Below, piece by piece: positions 35,395 through 44,273 of a stretch of DNA of 64,000 bases. Location of the stretch: assembly GCA_000245075.1 (NCBI GenBank), contig JH599922.1, forward strand, positions 16,695 through 80,694, in the 5' to 3' direction. This stretch comes from Acetobacteraceae bacterium AT-5844 (GTDB taxonomy: Bacteria > Pseudomonadota > Alphaproteobacteria > Acetobacterales > Acetobacteraceae). The position numbers and the translations under genes were made by a program. Below the pieces are notes generated by a model. The model had not been told where the DNA came from, did not search any database, and worked only from the letters and a program-made list of their open reading frames with translations. Every line of letters begins with the position of its first letter. The first letter of the stretch is position 1.

Positions 35395-36390
35395 ATGAAT
35401 CTGCGGCAACTCCGCTACTTTGCGCAGACAGTCGAAGCGGGGAATATTACCCGGGCAGCGGCTCAGCTTTTTGTCGCGCAGCCTGGCCTCGGCCAACAGA
35501 TACGGCAGTTGGAGGAGGAGCTGGGCGTTGCCTTGCTGCAACGCCACTCCCGCGGAGTCACGCCGACGGCGGCGGGGCAGATCCTGTACGAGCGGACGTG
35601 TGACATTTTGCGCATGGTCGAAGATACCGGGCGTGAGGTCAAAGCCGCCGGCGGCGCGCAGCGGGAGAATATTGCGCTGGGCATGACCAATGGGGTGACC
35701 AACCTGCTTGGCGCGGAGATCATGCTCGCGGCCCGGGCTCAGTTACCCGGTGTGCAGCTTCTGCTCGTGGAGAAGCAGACGCTGATGCTGATCGACGCAC
35801 TGGAGCGTGACGAGCTTGACTTGGCTGTTACCTACGATGTCGCTGATCGGCCCGGCCTGTTGCGGGTGCCGCTGCTGGAGGATGAACTGCTGCTCGTCAG
35901 CGCCGCCGGCCCCGACGTCACGGACGCGCCAGTGACGTTCCAGGAAGCGCTGCGTCACGACCTCGTCCTGGGCGGGGAGCGCGACGGCCTGCGTCAGTTG
36001 GTGCAGGGAACGGCTGATCGTCTCGCGGTTCCGTTCCGGCTGGCCTATGAGGCGAGTTCCGTCGCCGCCATTCGGAGCCTGCTGCTGAAGGAACCGGTAG
36101 CAACGATCATGGCCTATGGCAGCGCGGTGGAGGATATCCGCGCGGGGCGGTTGGTCGGGCGGCGGATCGGCGCACCGCCGCTGAAGCGCACGCTCTATCT
36201 GGTCCGGTCCCTGCGTCGGGCCCTCTTCCTGAACGAGTCCGCGCTGATCGACCTGCTAGGCCGGGCGATGCTGCAACTGGTGGACGCCATGTGCCCCTTG
36301 GCACGGGCCCTGCCCAGCCTCTCGGCGCCGCTGTCCCAGACGGTAGACCGCCTCTCTGTGCCGCTGGAGGCCGAAAAGCCACCGAGTTGA
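35395..36390 (+). CDS. LysR-family transcriptional regulator
   Basis: This 331-residue regulator has an N-terminal winged helix (MNLRQLRYFAQTVEAGNITR, AQPGLGQQIRQLEEELG) and an effector domain of about 200 residues. The ATG at 35395 starts at the LysR consensus; an upstream start would add 15 residues. It lies at the head of the Gfo/Idh-Bug-Ldh2-isomerase-SDR genes in the same direction and likely activates them. Confidence 0.92.
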   Translation: MNLRQLRYFAQTVEAGNITRAAAQLFVAQPGLGQQIRQLEEELGVALLQRHSRGVTPTAAGQILYERTCDILRMVEDTGREVKAAGGAQRENIALGMTNGVTNLLGAEIMLAARAQLPGVQLLLVEKQTLMLIDALERDELDLAVTYDVADRPGLLRVPLLEDELLLVSAAGPDVTDAPVTFQEALRHDLVLGGERDGLRQLVQGTADRLAVPFRLAYEASSVAAIRSLLLKEPVATIMAYGSAVEDIRAGRLVGRRIGAPPLKRTLYLVRSLRRALFLNESALIDLLGRAMLQLVDAMCPLARALPSLSAPLSQTVDRLSVPLEAEKPPS

Positions 36391-36528
36391 GGCAGCCTCC
36401 TGCCATAAGCCGGGCTTTGGGCTGGTAGAATCATTCTGATTTGGACAGATCTTCGCCTCGCACTCCATCGTTCCGCGTGAACCGGCGAGCCACCAAAGCC
36501 GCCGGGCCAAGGAGGAGAGGTGGGGTCC

Positions 36529-37566
36529 ATGGACGCGAGGGCGGATATCCGCGTGGGAGTGCTCGGCTGCGGCATGATCAGCGCAGACCACTTCCGCGCC
36601 TGGGCAGGGTGCCGTGGCGCCTCTGTTGTGGCTGTGTGCGACCCGGATCGGCGCCGCGCTGAGGACAGGGCGGCGGAGTTCGGCATACAGGCCGTTTATA
36701 CGGCACCGGAGGCCATGCTAGCGGCAGGCGGGTTGGACGCGGTCGACATCATCACGCCGCGGCAAACTCATGCGACGCTGGTGCGGCTGGCAGCCGATCA
36801 CGGCGTGCACGCGCTGTGCGAGAAGCCACTCTGCCCAACTTATGAGGAAGCGCGCGCGCTCATGCAGGGAGTGGGTGGGCGGGTGCGCGTCATGGTCAAC
36901 GAGAATTGGCGGTTCCGCGCTTATTTCCGCCAGATCGGAGAGTGGATCCGTGCGGGCCGGCTCGGCACGCCGGTTCAGGCGCGGCTATCCCTCTGGCGTT
37001 CCAACCTCATCCCGCGCGCTGATGGGACTGTCATCGCCCTGCAGCGTCAGCCCTTCGTCGCAACGGAGCCGCGCTACCTCGTCGCGGAATCGCTGATCCA
37101 TGAGCTGGACACCGTGCGGTCGTTGTTCGGCGAGGTTGAGGTGGTTTCCGCCCGCCTCGCCCGGGCGTCGACGGATGTGGTGGGGGAGGATGCGGCGGCC
37201 ATCCTGCTGGAGACGAGGGCAGGCATGCCGCTTGTGGTCGAGGGTGTGTTGTCCGCGGCAGGCCATGCGCCCCGCGCGCCGAACCGGATGGAAATCGCCG
37301 GTACGCGGTGCAGCGTCGTGCTGGAAGGCGCTGTGCTGCGCCTGTTCGGCGCCGAGGAGGAAGAGCTGCGCTACGACGAGGATGCCGTAAGGCAAGGCAG
37401 CTTCGACGCCTCCGTGCAGCATTTTGTGGACCAGCTCCGCGCCGGCGGACCTCACGAAACCTCGGCGGAGGACCAGCTTCGGACACTGGCCCTGGTCGAG
37501 CGAACCTATGAACTTGCGGGGCCGGCAAGGCCCCTCACGCGGCGGCGCACCGCCGTCAACGCCTGA
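36529..37566 (+). CDS. Gfo/Idh/MocA family NAD(P)-dependent oxidoreductase
   Basis: This 345-residue dehydrogenase has a Rossmann fold (VGVLGCGMISADHFRAW) and the EKPLCPTYEEA motif (catalytic Lys in EKP). The family oxidises sugars, inositols and related polyols. The start at the ATG at 36529 has GGAGGAG ten bases upstream, while the GTG at 36520 is too close to it. It is followed 27 bp later by a Bug receptor gene. Confidence 0.92.
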   Translation: MDARADIRVGVLGCGMISADHFRAWAGCRGASVVAVCDPDRRRAEDRAAEFGIQAVYTAPEAMLAAGGLDAVDIITPRQTHATLVRLAADHGVHALCEKPLCPTYEEARALMQGVGGRVRVMVNENWRFRAYFRQIGEWIRAGRLGTPVQARLSLWRSNLIPRADGTVIALQRQPFVATEPRYLVAESLIHELDTVRSLFGEVEVVSARLARASTDVVGEDAAAILLETRAGMPLVVEGVLSAAGHAPRAPNRMEIAGTRCSVVLEGAVLRLFGAEEEELRYDEDAVRQGSFDASVQHFVDQLRAGGPHETSAEDQLRTLALVERTYELAGPARPLTRRRTAVNA

Positions 37567-37593
37567 CACAAGGCGACCGCAGGGAGGAAGTAC

Positions 37594-38589
37594 ATGGCAC
37601 AGAACACAGGACTGGCACGCCGTGCGGTGCTCGCCGCCGGGCTGGCGGCCGCAGGGGTGAGCCTGGCGCGCCCGGCCCTTGCGGAGAAATGGCCAGACCG
37701 GCCAATCCGGCTGGTGGTGGGTTATGCACCCGGCGGACTGACGGACCTGATTGCAAGGCTGATCGGCCCGGCCCTGACAGAGGAACTGGGGCAGCCGGTG
37801 GTGGTGGAGAACCGCAGCGGCGCCGCAGGTAACCTGGCCACGGAATTTGTCGTCCGTGCACCGGCCGATGGCTATGTGCTGCTGGCTTCTTCTGGCGGGC
37901 AGATCACAGTGTCTCCCCACACTTACGGCAATCTGCGCCTTCGGCCGGTGGAGGAGTTGGAGCATATCACCATGATCGGAGAAGGCGACCAGATCGTCTG
38001 CACGAACAAAGCCTTGCCGGTCGGGAATTTCGCGGAGTTCGTTGCGTTGGCAAAGGCCCAGCCCGGCCGTATGAGTTATGCCACTTCAGGGGCTGGCGGC
38101 AATCTCCATCTGTTCCTGGAGTTTCTGCGGCTCGAAACCGGAATTGAAATTGAGGCGGTGCATTACCGGGGCGGCTCGGCCCTGCTACCGGACCTGATGA
38201 ACAATCAGGTCCAGCTCAGTCTCAGTGCTTATCCTGTCGTCGAGGCGGCCGTCCGCGAGGGACAGATCCGCCCCCTGCTGGTAATTGGACGCAAGCGCGA
38301 GCCGCGCCTGCCCAACGTGCCGACGGCAACGGAGGCGGGTTATCCCGCACTGGATACCTGCGTGAACTGGTTCGGCCTTCACGCGCCAAAGGGGACGCCT
38401 GCGCCGATCCGGGAGACGCTGCAGCGGGTCGTTGCCACCGCCATTCGCAAGCCCGCGGCACAGGAGCGGCTGGCTGTGCTCGGCCTCGACCCCGTCGGCA
38501 ACAGTCCGGCTGAATTTGCAGAGCGGATACGGGCGGAGAACCGGCTCTATGGCGAGGTCGCCCGCCGCGCCGGACTTCAGGTGGATTGA
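37594..38589 (+). CDS. Bug/TctC-type receptor (sugar-acid cluster)
   Basis: This 331-residue periplasmic receptor has a signal (LARRAVLAAGLAAAGVSLA, cut near ALA-EK at 29-30), then WPDRPIRLVVGYAPGGLTD, the Bug signature. AGGGAGGAAG lies before the ATG. Its stop is followed closely by the Ldh2 gene. It probably binds the sugar-like acid handled by this cluster; no TctA/TctB partner is adjacent. Confidence 0.92.
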   Translation: MAQNTGLARRAVLAAGLAAAGVSLARPALAEKWPDRPIRLVVGYAPGGLTDLIARLIGPALTEELGQPVVVENRSGAAGNLATEFVVRAPADGYVLLASSGGQITVSPHTYGNLRLRPVEELEHITMIGEGDQIVCTNKALPVGNFAEFVALAKAQPGRMSYATSGAGGNLHLFLEFLRLETGIEIEAVHYRGGSALLPDLMNNQVQLSLSAYPVVEAAVREGQIRPLLVIGRKREPRLPNVPTATEAGYPALDTCVNWFGLHAPKGTPAPIRETLQRVVATAIRKPAAQERLAVLGLDPVGNSPAEFAERIRAENRLYGEVARRAGLQVD

Positions 38590-38606
38590 GGAAAAGGGCC
38601 AAGCCG

Positions 38607-39683
38607 ATGGAGCGGTACGCTGCCAGCGTTCTTGGGGAGTTTGCCGCCGAGGTATTTCGGGCGGCGGGCCTTTCCTTACGGGACGCCGCCATCTCTGCCG
38701 ATTGCCTTATCGCTGCGGATCTGCGCGGCACCCATTCGCATGGTGTCATCCGGCTGCCCTTCCTGGCACGCCGGTTGGCGCAGGGCGGGGCCAATCCCGC
38801 GCCGCAGCTGCGCGTGTTGCGGGATGCGCCGGCCACTGCCCTGCTGGATGGCGATGGAGGCCTTGGCGCCGTCACCGCGCACCATGCCATGGAACTGGCG
38901 ATGGATAAGGCCGCGCAGATGGGCGTAGGACTCGTTGTCGCCCGCAACAGCGACTTTATCGGCACCTGCGCCTACAGCGCCATGTTGGCGCTGGAGCGCA
39001 ACATGATCGGCTTGACCTGGACCAATGGCGCGCCTGGTATGGCGCCATGGGGTGGGGCGCGCAATGGCATAGGCAACAATCCTCTTGGCATTGCCGTTCC
39101 TGCCGGAGAAAGCCCGCCGGTGGTGCTGGACATGGCAATGAGCGTGTCTGCCGGCGGCAAGGTGCGGCTGGCGGCCAAGCGTGGCGAAAAGGTGCCGCCT
39201 GGCTGGATTCTAGACAGCGCAGGACGCGATACACAGGACCCCGCGGAGCTTGAGGCGGGCGGCACGCTGCTGCCTCTGGGTCACAAAGGATTCGGCCTGG
39301 CGGTGATGGGAGAAATCCTCGCCGGCGTGCTGGGTGATGCGGCGATCCTGCATGAGATTCCACCCTGGTTCTCCGAGCCCGCGCGGCGCGTGGCGAATGG
39401 CCATCTGCACCTTGCCATCGACATCGCGGCTTTCCGCGATCCCGGCGGGTTCCACCGTCGCGTAGGCGAGATGGCGGGCGCGCTCAAGGCGACGCCGCTG
39501 CGCGCTGGTTCTGACGAAATTCTTCTACCGGGCGAGCGGGCCGCGCGGACCGAGGCGGCGCACACGCGTACGGGCATCCCGGTGCCGCAGGAAATCGTCA
39601 GCGATCTTGATCATCTAGCCGCGACCTATGGAATTCGAGCTCCCCAGCCGCTCGATCTGGCCGCCACGGGTGCGGCCGGTTGA
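38607..39683 (+). CDS. Malate/L-lactate (Ldh2) family dehydrogenase
   Basis: This 358-residue NAD(P)-dependent dehydrogenase of the Ldh2 superfamily (malate, ureidoglycolate, sulfolactate, 2,3-diketogulonate types) has DLRGTHSHGV at 38-47 (Arg40, His43/45), typical of the active site. The ATG at 38607 was preferred to the TTG at 38586 because GAGGAAAAGG lies upstream. Together with an epimerase and a Gfo/Idh enzyme it suggests redox steps on a 2-hydroxy acid. Confidence 0.9.
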   Translation: MERYAASVLGEFAAEVFRAAGLSLRDAAISADCLIAADLRGTHSHGVIRLPFLARRLAQGGANPAPQLRVLRDAPATALLDGDGGLGAVTAHHAMELAMDKAAQMGVGLVVARNSDFIGTCAYSAMLALERNMIGLTWTNGAPGMAPWGGARNGIGNNPLGIAVPAGESPPVVLDMAMSVSAGGKVRLAAKRGEKVPPGWILDSAGRDTQDPAELEAGGTLLPLGHKGFGLAVMGEILAGVLGDAAILHEIPPWFSEPARRVANGHLHLAIDIAAFRDPGGFHRRVGEMAGALKATPLRAGSDEILLPGERAARTEAAHTRTGIPVPQEIVSDLDHLAATYGIRAPQPLDLAATGAAG

Positions 39684-39717
39684 CGCCGGATATCAACCAC
39701 TTTCGGAGAAGCCAAGC

Positions 39718-40542
39718 ATGGCCCGCCTGACTCTTGCTCACCTGACCGCAAGTGCCAGCCCCGCCGACACCATCGAGGCCGCAGCTGCCGCTGGCTTCGA
39801 TGCCGTGGGAATCCGTGTCTGTCCTCGCCGCCCGGGCAATGCCTATGCCGGAACCGTGCTGGGCGATGCTGCCGCAACGCGCCACCTGCGCAGTGTCTTA
39901 AAGACGGCAGGAATCCCGCTTTCCAATGTTTCTGCCTATCAATTCTATCCGGAGGTGGGCTGGGAGGACATTGCGCCGGTGGTCGAGCTGACGGCGGAAC
40001 TGGGCGGGGAGATGATCGTCGCCAACGGCTTCGATCCTGATCTAGGCCGCTTTGCGGAGCTGCTCTCCCGCTATGCCGGGCTGGCGGCCCAGGCGGGCAT
40101 CCGGGTGGCGCTGGAATTCATGCCCTACAGTGCCGTCCGCACGGTGGAGGATGCCAGGGCGCTGGTCGACCGCGTCGCCGCGCCCAACCTTGGCGTGTTG
40201 GTCGATGCGCTACATCTCGACCGCTCTGGCGGTAGGCCGGCAGATGTTGCTGCGTTACGGCCAGAGGACATTTCCTTCGCGCAGCTTTGCGACGCACGGC
40301 ACCTGCGCGCTCCGCTTTCGAACGCGGAGCTGATGCAGGAGGCGCGTACTTCCCGGCTGCCGCTGGGAGAGGGCGAATTGCCGCTTTTCGAGCTCATGGA
40401 CGCGCTGCCTTCGGATCTGGAGCTGGAATACGAGGTGGCGCGCGCAGATCTGGCGGATGCGTCCGCGCTGGAGCGGGCACGTGCCGCCAAGGCGGATGCC
40501 GATCGCTTCCTGGCTCGCCGACGCGCCCGCTCCGCAGCCTGA
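39718..40542 (+). CDS. Sugar phosphate isomerase/epimerase family protein
   Basis: This 274-residue TIM barrel has the family pattern ARLTLAHLTASASPADTIEA, then VALEFMPYSAVR and LVDALHLDRSGG, where conserved Glu and His/Asp metal ligands sit. The start was chosen at the ATG at 39718, with CGGAG nearby. It belongs to the Gfo/Idh cluster and is the second protein of this fold in the window. Confidence 0.88.
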   Translation: MARLTLAHLTASASPADTIEAAAAAGFDAVGIRVCPRRPGNAYAGTVLGDAAATRHLRSVLKTAGIPLSNVSAYQFYPEVGWEDIAPVVELTAELGGEMIVANGFDPDLGRFAELLSRYAGLAAQAGIRVALEFMPYSAVRTVEDARALVDRVAAPNLGVLVDALHLDRSGGRPADVAALRPEDISFAQLCDARHLRAPLSNAELMQEARTSRLPLGEGELPLFELMDALPSDLELEYEVARADLADASALERARAAKADADRFLARRRARSAA

Positions 40543-40575
40543 CCACAACATCTTTGAACCTGGAGAGGAACTTCC

Positions 40576-41265
40576 ATGCCCTTGGCCGGTGCCGGTATCA
40601 TCGCAATCTGGAACGACATTCTTCCCGAGTCCCGCGATGCTTTCTTTGAATGGCATGCACGCGAGCATATGCCGGAGCGTCTCAGCATTCCGGGCTTCCG
40701 GCGGGGGCGGCGCTATATTGCGATCGACGCAGACATCGAGTTCATGACGCTGTACGAAGCAACCTCCGTCGAGGTCTTCTCCAGCGATGCCTACAAGGCC
40801 CGGCTCGGTCAGCCGACACCCTGGTCGCTGGAAGTGCTGCCCGCCTTCCGGAATAATCTGCGTGGTATCTGCCGCGCTCCCTTCACCACCGGCCATGTCG
40901 ATGGAGGCTATGCGGCGACTTTGCGGCTGGAGCCCGCGGAAGGCCAGGCAAAGGCGCTGCGGGAAGCGCTGATCGGCGAGCTTCTGCCGCCGCTGATCGA
41001 ACGGCCGAAGGTGACGGGCGTGCATTTCCTGGTCTGCGACCCCACGCTGAGCGGCACCAACACGGCGCTGCAGCGGGGCCGCACCATCACGCCGCCGGAT
41101 CTGGTAGTGATGGTGGAGGCCTCCACCTCTGGTGCGGCACAAGAGACGGCGGAAACTCTAAGCGATACGCTCCTCGCCGCGCATGGAGCAGCAGGGGCGG
41201 CTCGGCGCGGCCTCTACCAATTGGAATACCAACTGGCGCGGATCGGCGACCATGTCGGCGCCTGA
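40576..41265 (+). CDS. Hypothetical protein, dimeric alpha-beta barrel-like
   Basis: This 229-residue protein has two ferredoxin-like halves. The first has WNDILPESRDAFFEWHAREH and PGFRRGRRY, a pattern like EthD or antibiotic-monooxygenase-type barrels. The second half repeats the layout more weakly. There is no signal peptide. It overlaps the SDR gene start by 14 bp, so it is translationally coupled to it. Function unknown; it might be a small decarboxylase or isomerase of the sugar-acid pathway. Confidence 0.7.
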   Translation: MPLAGAGIIAIWNDILPESRDAFFEWHAREHMPERLSIPGFRRGRRYIAIDADIEFMTLYEATSVEVFSSDAYKARLGQPTPWSLEVLPAFRNNLRGICRAPFTTGHVDGGYAATLRLEPAEGQAKALREALIGELLPPLIERPKVTGVHFLVCDPTLSGTNTALQRGRTITPPDLVVMVEASTSGAAQETAETLSDTLLAAHGAAGAARRGLYQLEYQLARIGDHVGA

Positions 41266-42061
41266 CGCTACCACCCCCGGGCGGGGGCGCATCGCGCTGG
41301 TCATCGGCGGCGGTAACGGGATCGGCGCCGCCACCTGCCGCCTGCTGCACCGGCAGGGCTGGCGCTTGGCCGTGGCCGATATCGATATGGCCCGCGCCAC
41401 AGCCGTGGCCGCCGAATGCCAGGGCTGGAGCCAGGCGGTGGACGTGCTGGACGAGGGCTCGATCCGGCAGGCAGCGGAAGAGATCGAGCTCGGCTTCGGC
41501 CCCGTCTACGCCATGGTCAGCGCCGCCGCCATCTTCGCCCCGCGTCAGCCGCCGGAGACGCTGCCCATCGACGTGTGGGACCGGATCGTGAGTTCCGGCT
41601 TCCGTGGCACCTACATCGCCAATGTCGAGTTCGGCAGGCGGATGGCATCGCGCGGAGCCGGGGCCATCGTCAACATTTCATCCATGGTGGGGCAGCGTCC
41701 GAACCATGGCCACGCCTATTATTCCGCCAAGGCGGCGGTGAACATGCTGACCGAGGGCATGGCGGGCGAGTGGGGACGCAGCGGCGTGCGCGTGAATGCC
41801 GTCAGCCCCGGCTTCGTCGCCGTGCCGCGAATGGTGGAGAATATCAAGGCTGGTACCCGTTACGCCGTCTCGCCCGCCGAGGTCAGCGCCCTGGGCAGGC
41901 TGGTCGAGCCGGAGGAGGTGGGAGCGGTGATTGCCTTCCTGCTGTCTGATGCCGCTTCGGCGGTGACCGGCGCCAACCTGGCTGTCGATGCCGGTGTGTT
42001 GGCGGTCAATGGCTGGGCGGTGCACGGCGGCGTCCCGCCGGCGCGTCCGATCCTGCCTTGA
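41252..42061 (+). CDS. Short-chain dehydrogenase/reductase (SDR)
   Basis: This 269-residue SDR has the NAD(P) motif GGGNGIG at 19-25, Ser at about 143-144, and the catalytic Y156-x-x-x-K160 in YYSAK. The start at the ATG at 41252 gives the usual length. It ends the rightward cluster and its last 56 bp overlap the convergent racemase-family gene. Probably it oxidises a hydroxy-acid or polyol. Confidence 0.92.
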   Translation: MSAPDATTPGRGRIALVIGGGNGIGAATCRLLHRQGWRLAVADIDMARATAVAAECQGWSQAVDVLDEGSIRQAAEEIELGFGPVYAMVSAAAIFAPRQPPETLPIDVWDRIVSSGFRGTYIANVEFGRRMASRGAGAIVNISSMVGQRPNHGHAYYSAKAAVNMLTEGMAGEWGRSGVRVNAVSPGFVAVPRMVENIKAGTRYAVSPAEVSALGRLVEPEEVGAVIAFLLSDAASAVTGANLAVDAGVLAVNGWAVHGGVPPARPILP

Positions 42062-43181
42062 AGCGAGTGAGGGCCTGACGATCAATCTCGATACCCAGGC
42101 CAGGGCCTTGCGGAACGCGCACGGTCCCGCCTGTGTGCTCGATCGGCTCTTGCAGAATGGCCTGGCGGATCGGGTGCTCGGTGCGGTCGAACTCAAAAAT
42201 GGGGTGGGCTGGCGCGAGCGAGGTGGGCGTATGTGTCGGCAGCACCGCCATGAGTTGGAGCGAAGCCGCGAGACCGATGCCCGTGCCCCAGACATGCGGG
42301 TTGTAGCGGACGCCAAATGCCGCAGCCATATCCGCGATTTTCTTGCATTCCGAAAGGCCGCCGGCGGCGCAGGTGTCAGGCTGGATGATGTCCATCGCGC
42401 CGCTCGTCAGCACCTCACGGAAGCCGAATCGTGTGAACTCGCATTCTCCACCCGCAATTGGAATTGAAAGCGCGGAGCGGACGGCACGGTAGCCGGCCAG
42501 ATCTTCCGGTGGCACAGGCTCCTCAAACCAGCCAATGTCGAAAGGCTCAATCATCCGTCCTAGCTTGATGGCGGCAACTGCATCATAGGCATGGTTCGCA
42601 TCCACCATAAGCGCCACATCCGGTCCGATGGCCTCGCGCACTGCCCGGGTGATGGCAGCATCCTCAGCAACACCAAAGCCGACCTTCAGCTTCACGGCTT
42701 TGAAGCCTTCTGCGACATAGCCGGCGGCTTCCTCCGGCAGGTAGCGGAAGGGGTCGCCGCTCGCCCGCCTGTAGAGGCCCGTGGCATAGGCCTGTACTTC
42801 GGTTCTCAGGGGGCCACCCATGAGCTGGTGAACTGGCGCACCGAAATGCTTGCCCTTGATGTCCCATAGCGCGATGTCGATGCCACTGAGGCCTTCGATC
42901 AACAGACCTTTCTGCCCATGATCACGGAACCGGGCATAGATGTCCTGCCAGATGACTTCGCTTTGCAGCGGATCAGCACCGATCAGCCAGGGCGCGATGT
43001 TCTTGACCACCGCTTCTGTCATCCAGGCCGGTCCGTAGCATTCGCCCCAACCGGTAATTCCCGCATCGGTCTCGATCTCGACGATCATCGCCATGCGGGT
43101 CCCATACCAGGCGCGCGAATAGGCAAAGGGCTCGGCGAGAGCCGCTTCCAGCACATGAGTATGCAAATTCGTGATTTTCAT
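42006..43181 (-). CDS. Mandelate racemase/muconate lactonizing enzyme family protein
   Basis: This 391-residue enolase-superfamily protein has mandelate-racemase subgroup ligands K164-x-K166, D194, N196, E220, E246, and the D269/H296 pair. The K-x-K plus His-Asp arrangement points to acid-sugar dehydratase or racemase chemistry rather than muconate lactonisation. GGGGGG lies just before the ATG. It is convergent with and overlaps the SDR gene, and its LysR neighbour lies upstream on the same strand. It is likely the dehydratase of the sugar-acid pathway. Confidence 0.9.
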   Translation of the reverse strand: MKITNLHTHVLEAALAEPFAYSRAWYGTRMAMIVEIETDAGITGWGECYGPAWMTEAVVKNIAPWLIGADPLQSEVIWQDIYARFRDHGQKGLLIEGLSGIDIALWDIKGKHFGAPVHQLMGGPLRTEVQAYATGLYRRASGDPFRYLPEEAAGYVAEGFKAVKLKVGFGVAEDAAITRAVREAIGPDVALMVDANHAYDAVAAIKLGRMIEPFDIGWFEEPVPPEDLAGYRAVRSALSIPIAGGECEFTRFGFREVLTSGAMDIIQPDTCAAGGLSECKKIADMAAAFGVRYNPHVWGTGIGLAASLQLMAVLPTHTPTSLAPAHPIFEFDRTEHPIRQAILQEPIEHTGGTVRVPQGPGLGIEIDRQALTRFKAGSDAPAGRRRAPPSH

Positions 43182-43249
43182 GTTCCCCCCTGGGTCAGGG
43201 CCCTGGCGTTCTGCCGGTCCACCGGGCGAGGCGAGGGCTCTGCGCTATG

Positions 43250-44173
43250 TCAGCAGTCCGGTTTGAGATCATCCAGCGGTTCCAAAGCAATATCCAGGAA
43301 TCGCTGGAGTGTGGGTGGCGTATCTCCCCGGCGCCAGACGATACCGGTTTCCAGCACCGGCGGCTCGTCAAGAAGCTCCACATAGTGCACGCCAGTTCGC
43401 GCCAGGTTCTGGAGTGACTGCGGAACCAGGGCGAGGCCCATCTCCGCGGAAATCAGGCTGATGATGGTCTGCATCTGAATGGCCTCCTGAATGATCCGAG
43501 GGGAGTGGCCACGCTCGTTGATGTACCCTGTCACGAGATCATGGAAGGCGGGTGCCGCATGCCGGGGGAAGATCACCAACGGTGCCCGGACCACCGCGCC
43601 GGCCGGGATCTTGTCGCCAACCAGCGGCATCAGGCCCTTTCTGATCCAACTTTCCGGAACGGCGGCAATCAGCGGTTCGGATATGAGGCGGTGATAGTGC
43701 AGGGAAGGGGGCAGGGACCCCGCCGCGGGAGCCACGACGATGCCTGCATGGCCTCTGCCTTCCGTCAGCGCCGCCAGCTGGACGTCACTCGTGGCTTCCG
43801 TCAGCACGACCTTCACCTTCGGATGCAGGCTTGCGTAGCGCTGAATCAGTGCTGGTAGGACACTGTAATCCGCCGTGCTCACGAAACTCAGTTCCAGCCG
43901 GCCTGCCTGCCCGTCTCGTAATTGCTGGGCGATTTCGGGCAACGCCGCTATTCCATCCAGAGCGGTACGGACATGGCCTAGCCACTGCTCGCCGAAGGGG
44001 GTGAGTGAAACGCTTCGCTTGGTGCGAGTGAACAGCGAGGCTCCAAGCTCGCGTTCCAGCGCCTGGATGGATTGGCTCAGCGGCGGCTGGGTCATGCCCA
44101 GCCGTTCGGCGGCGCGGCCGAAATGGAGTGTCTCGGCGACGGCAACAAACTGCCTGAGCTGCCGCAGGTCCAA
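43250..44173 (-). CDS. LysR-family transcriptional regulator
   Basis: This 307-residue regulator has an N-terminal LysR winged helix (AETLHFGRAAERLGMTQPPL, SIQALERELGASLFTRTKRS) and a C-terminal effector domain. The start is TTG at 44173, with GGAG about ten bases upstream; no better ATG was seen. It lies between the racemase-family gene and the divergent ilvD and could control either. Confidence 0.9.
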   Translation of the reverse strand: MDLRQLRQFVAVAETLHFGRAAERLGMTQPPLSQSIQALERELGASLFTRTKRSVSLTPFGEQWLGHVRTALDGIAALPEIAQQLRDGQAGRLELSFVSTADYSVLPALIQRYASLHPKVKVVLTEATSDVQLAALTEGRGHAGIVVAPAAGSLPPSLHYHRLISEPLIAAVPESWIRKGLMPLVGDKIPAGAVVRAPLVIFPRHAAPAFHDLVTGYINERGHSPRIIQEAIQMQTIISLISAEMGLALVPQSLQNLARTGVHYVELLDEPPVLETGIVWRRGDTPPTLQRFLDIALEPLDDLKPDC

Positions 44174-44193
44174 TTTTGATATCTCCGGCGACC

Positions 44194-44209
44194 TAATAAC
44201 CTGAGATTA
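44194..44209. promoter_or_regulatory. Candidate LysR box between LysR and ilvD
   Basis: TAAT-N8-ATTA is a short inverted repeat in the 100-bp gap between the divergent LysR and ilvD genes. Its A+T-rich palindromic form suits a LysR-type site. Short arms keep the confidence low. Confidence 0.3.
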
Positions 44210-44273
44210 ATATACTTCCGGCCCTTATCGCAATTGGCTAGAAAGGCTGGCTTCGACATCCCAGGGACCGTCC

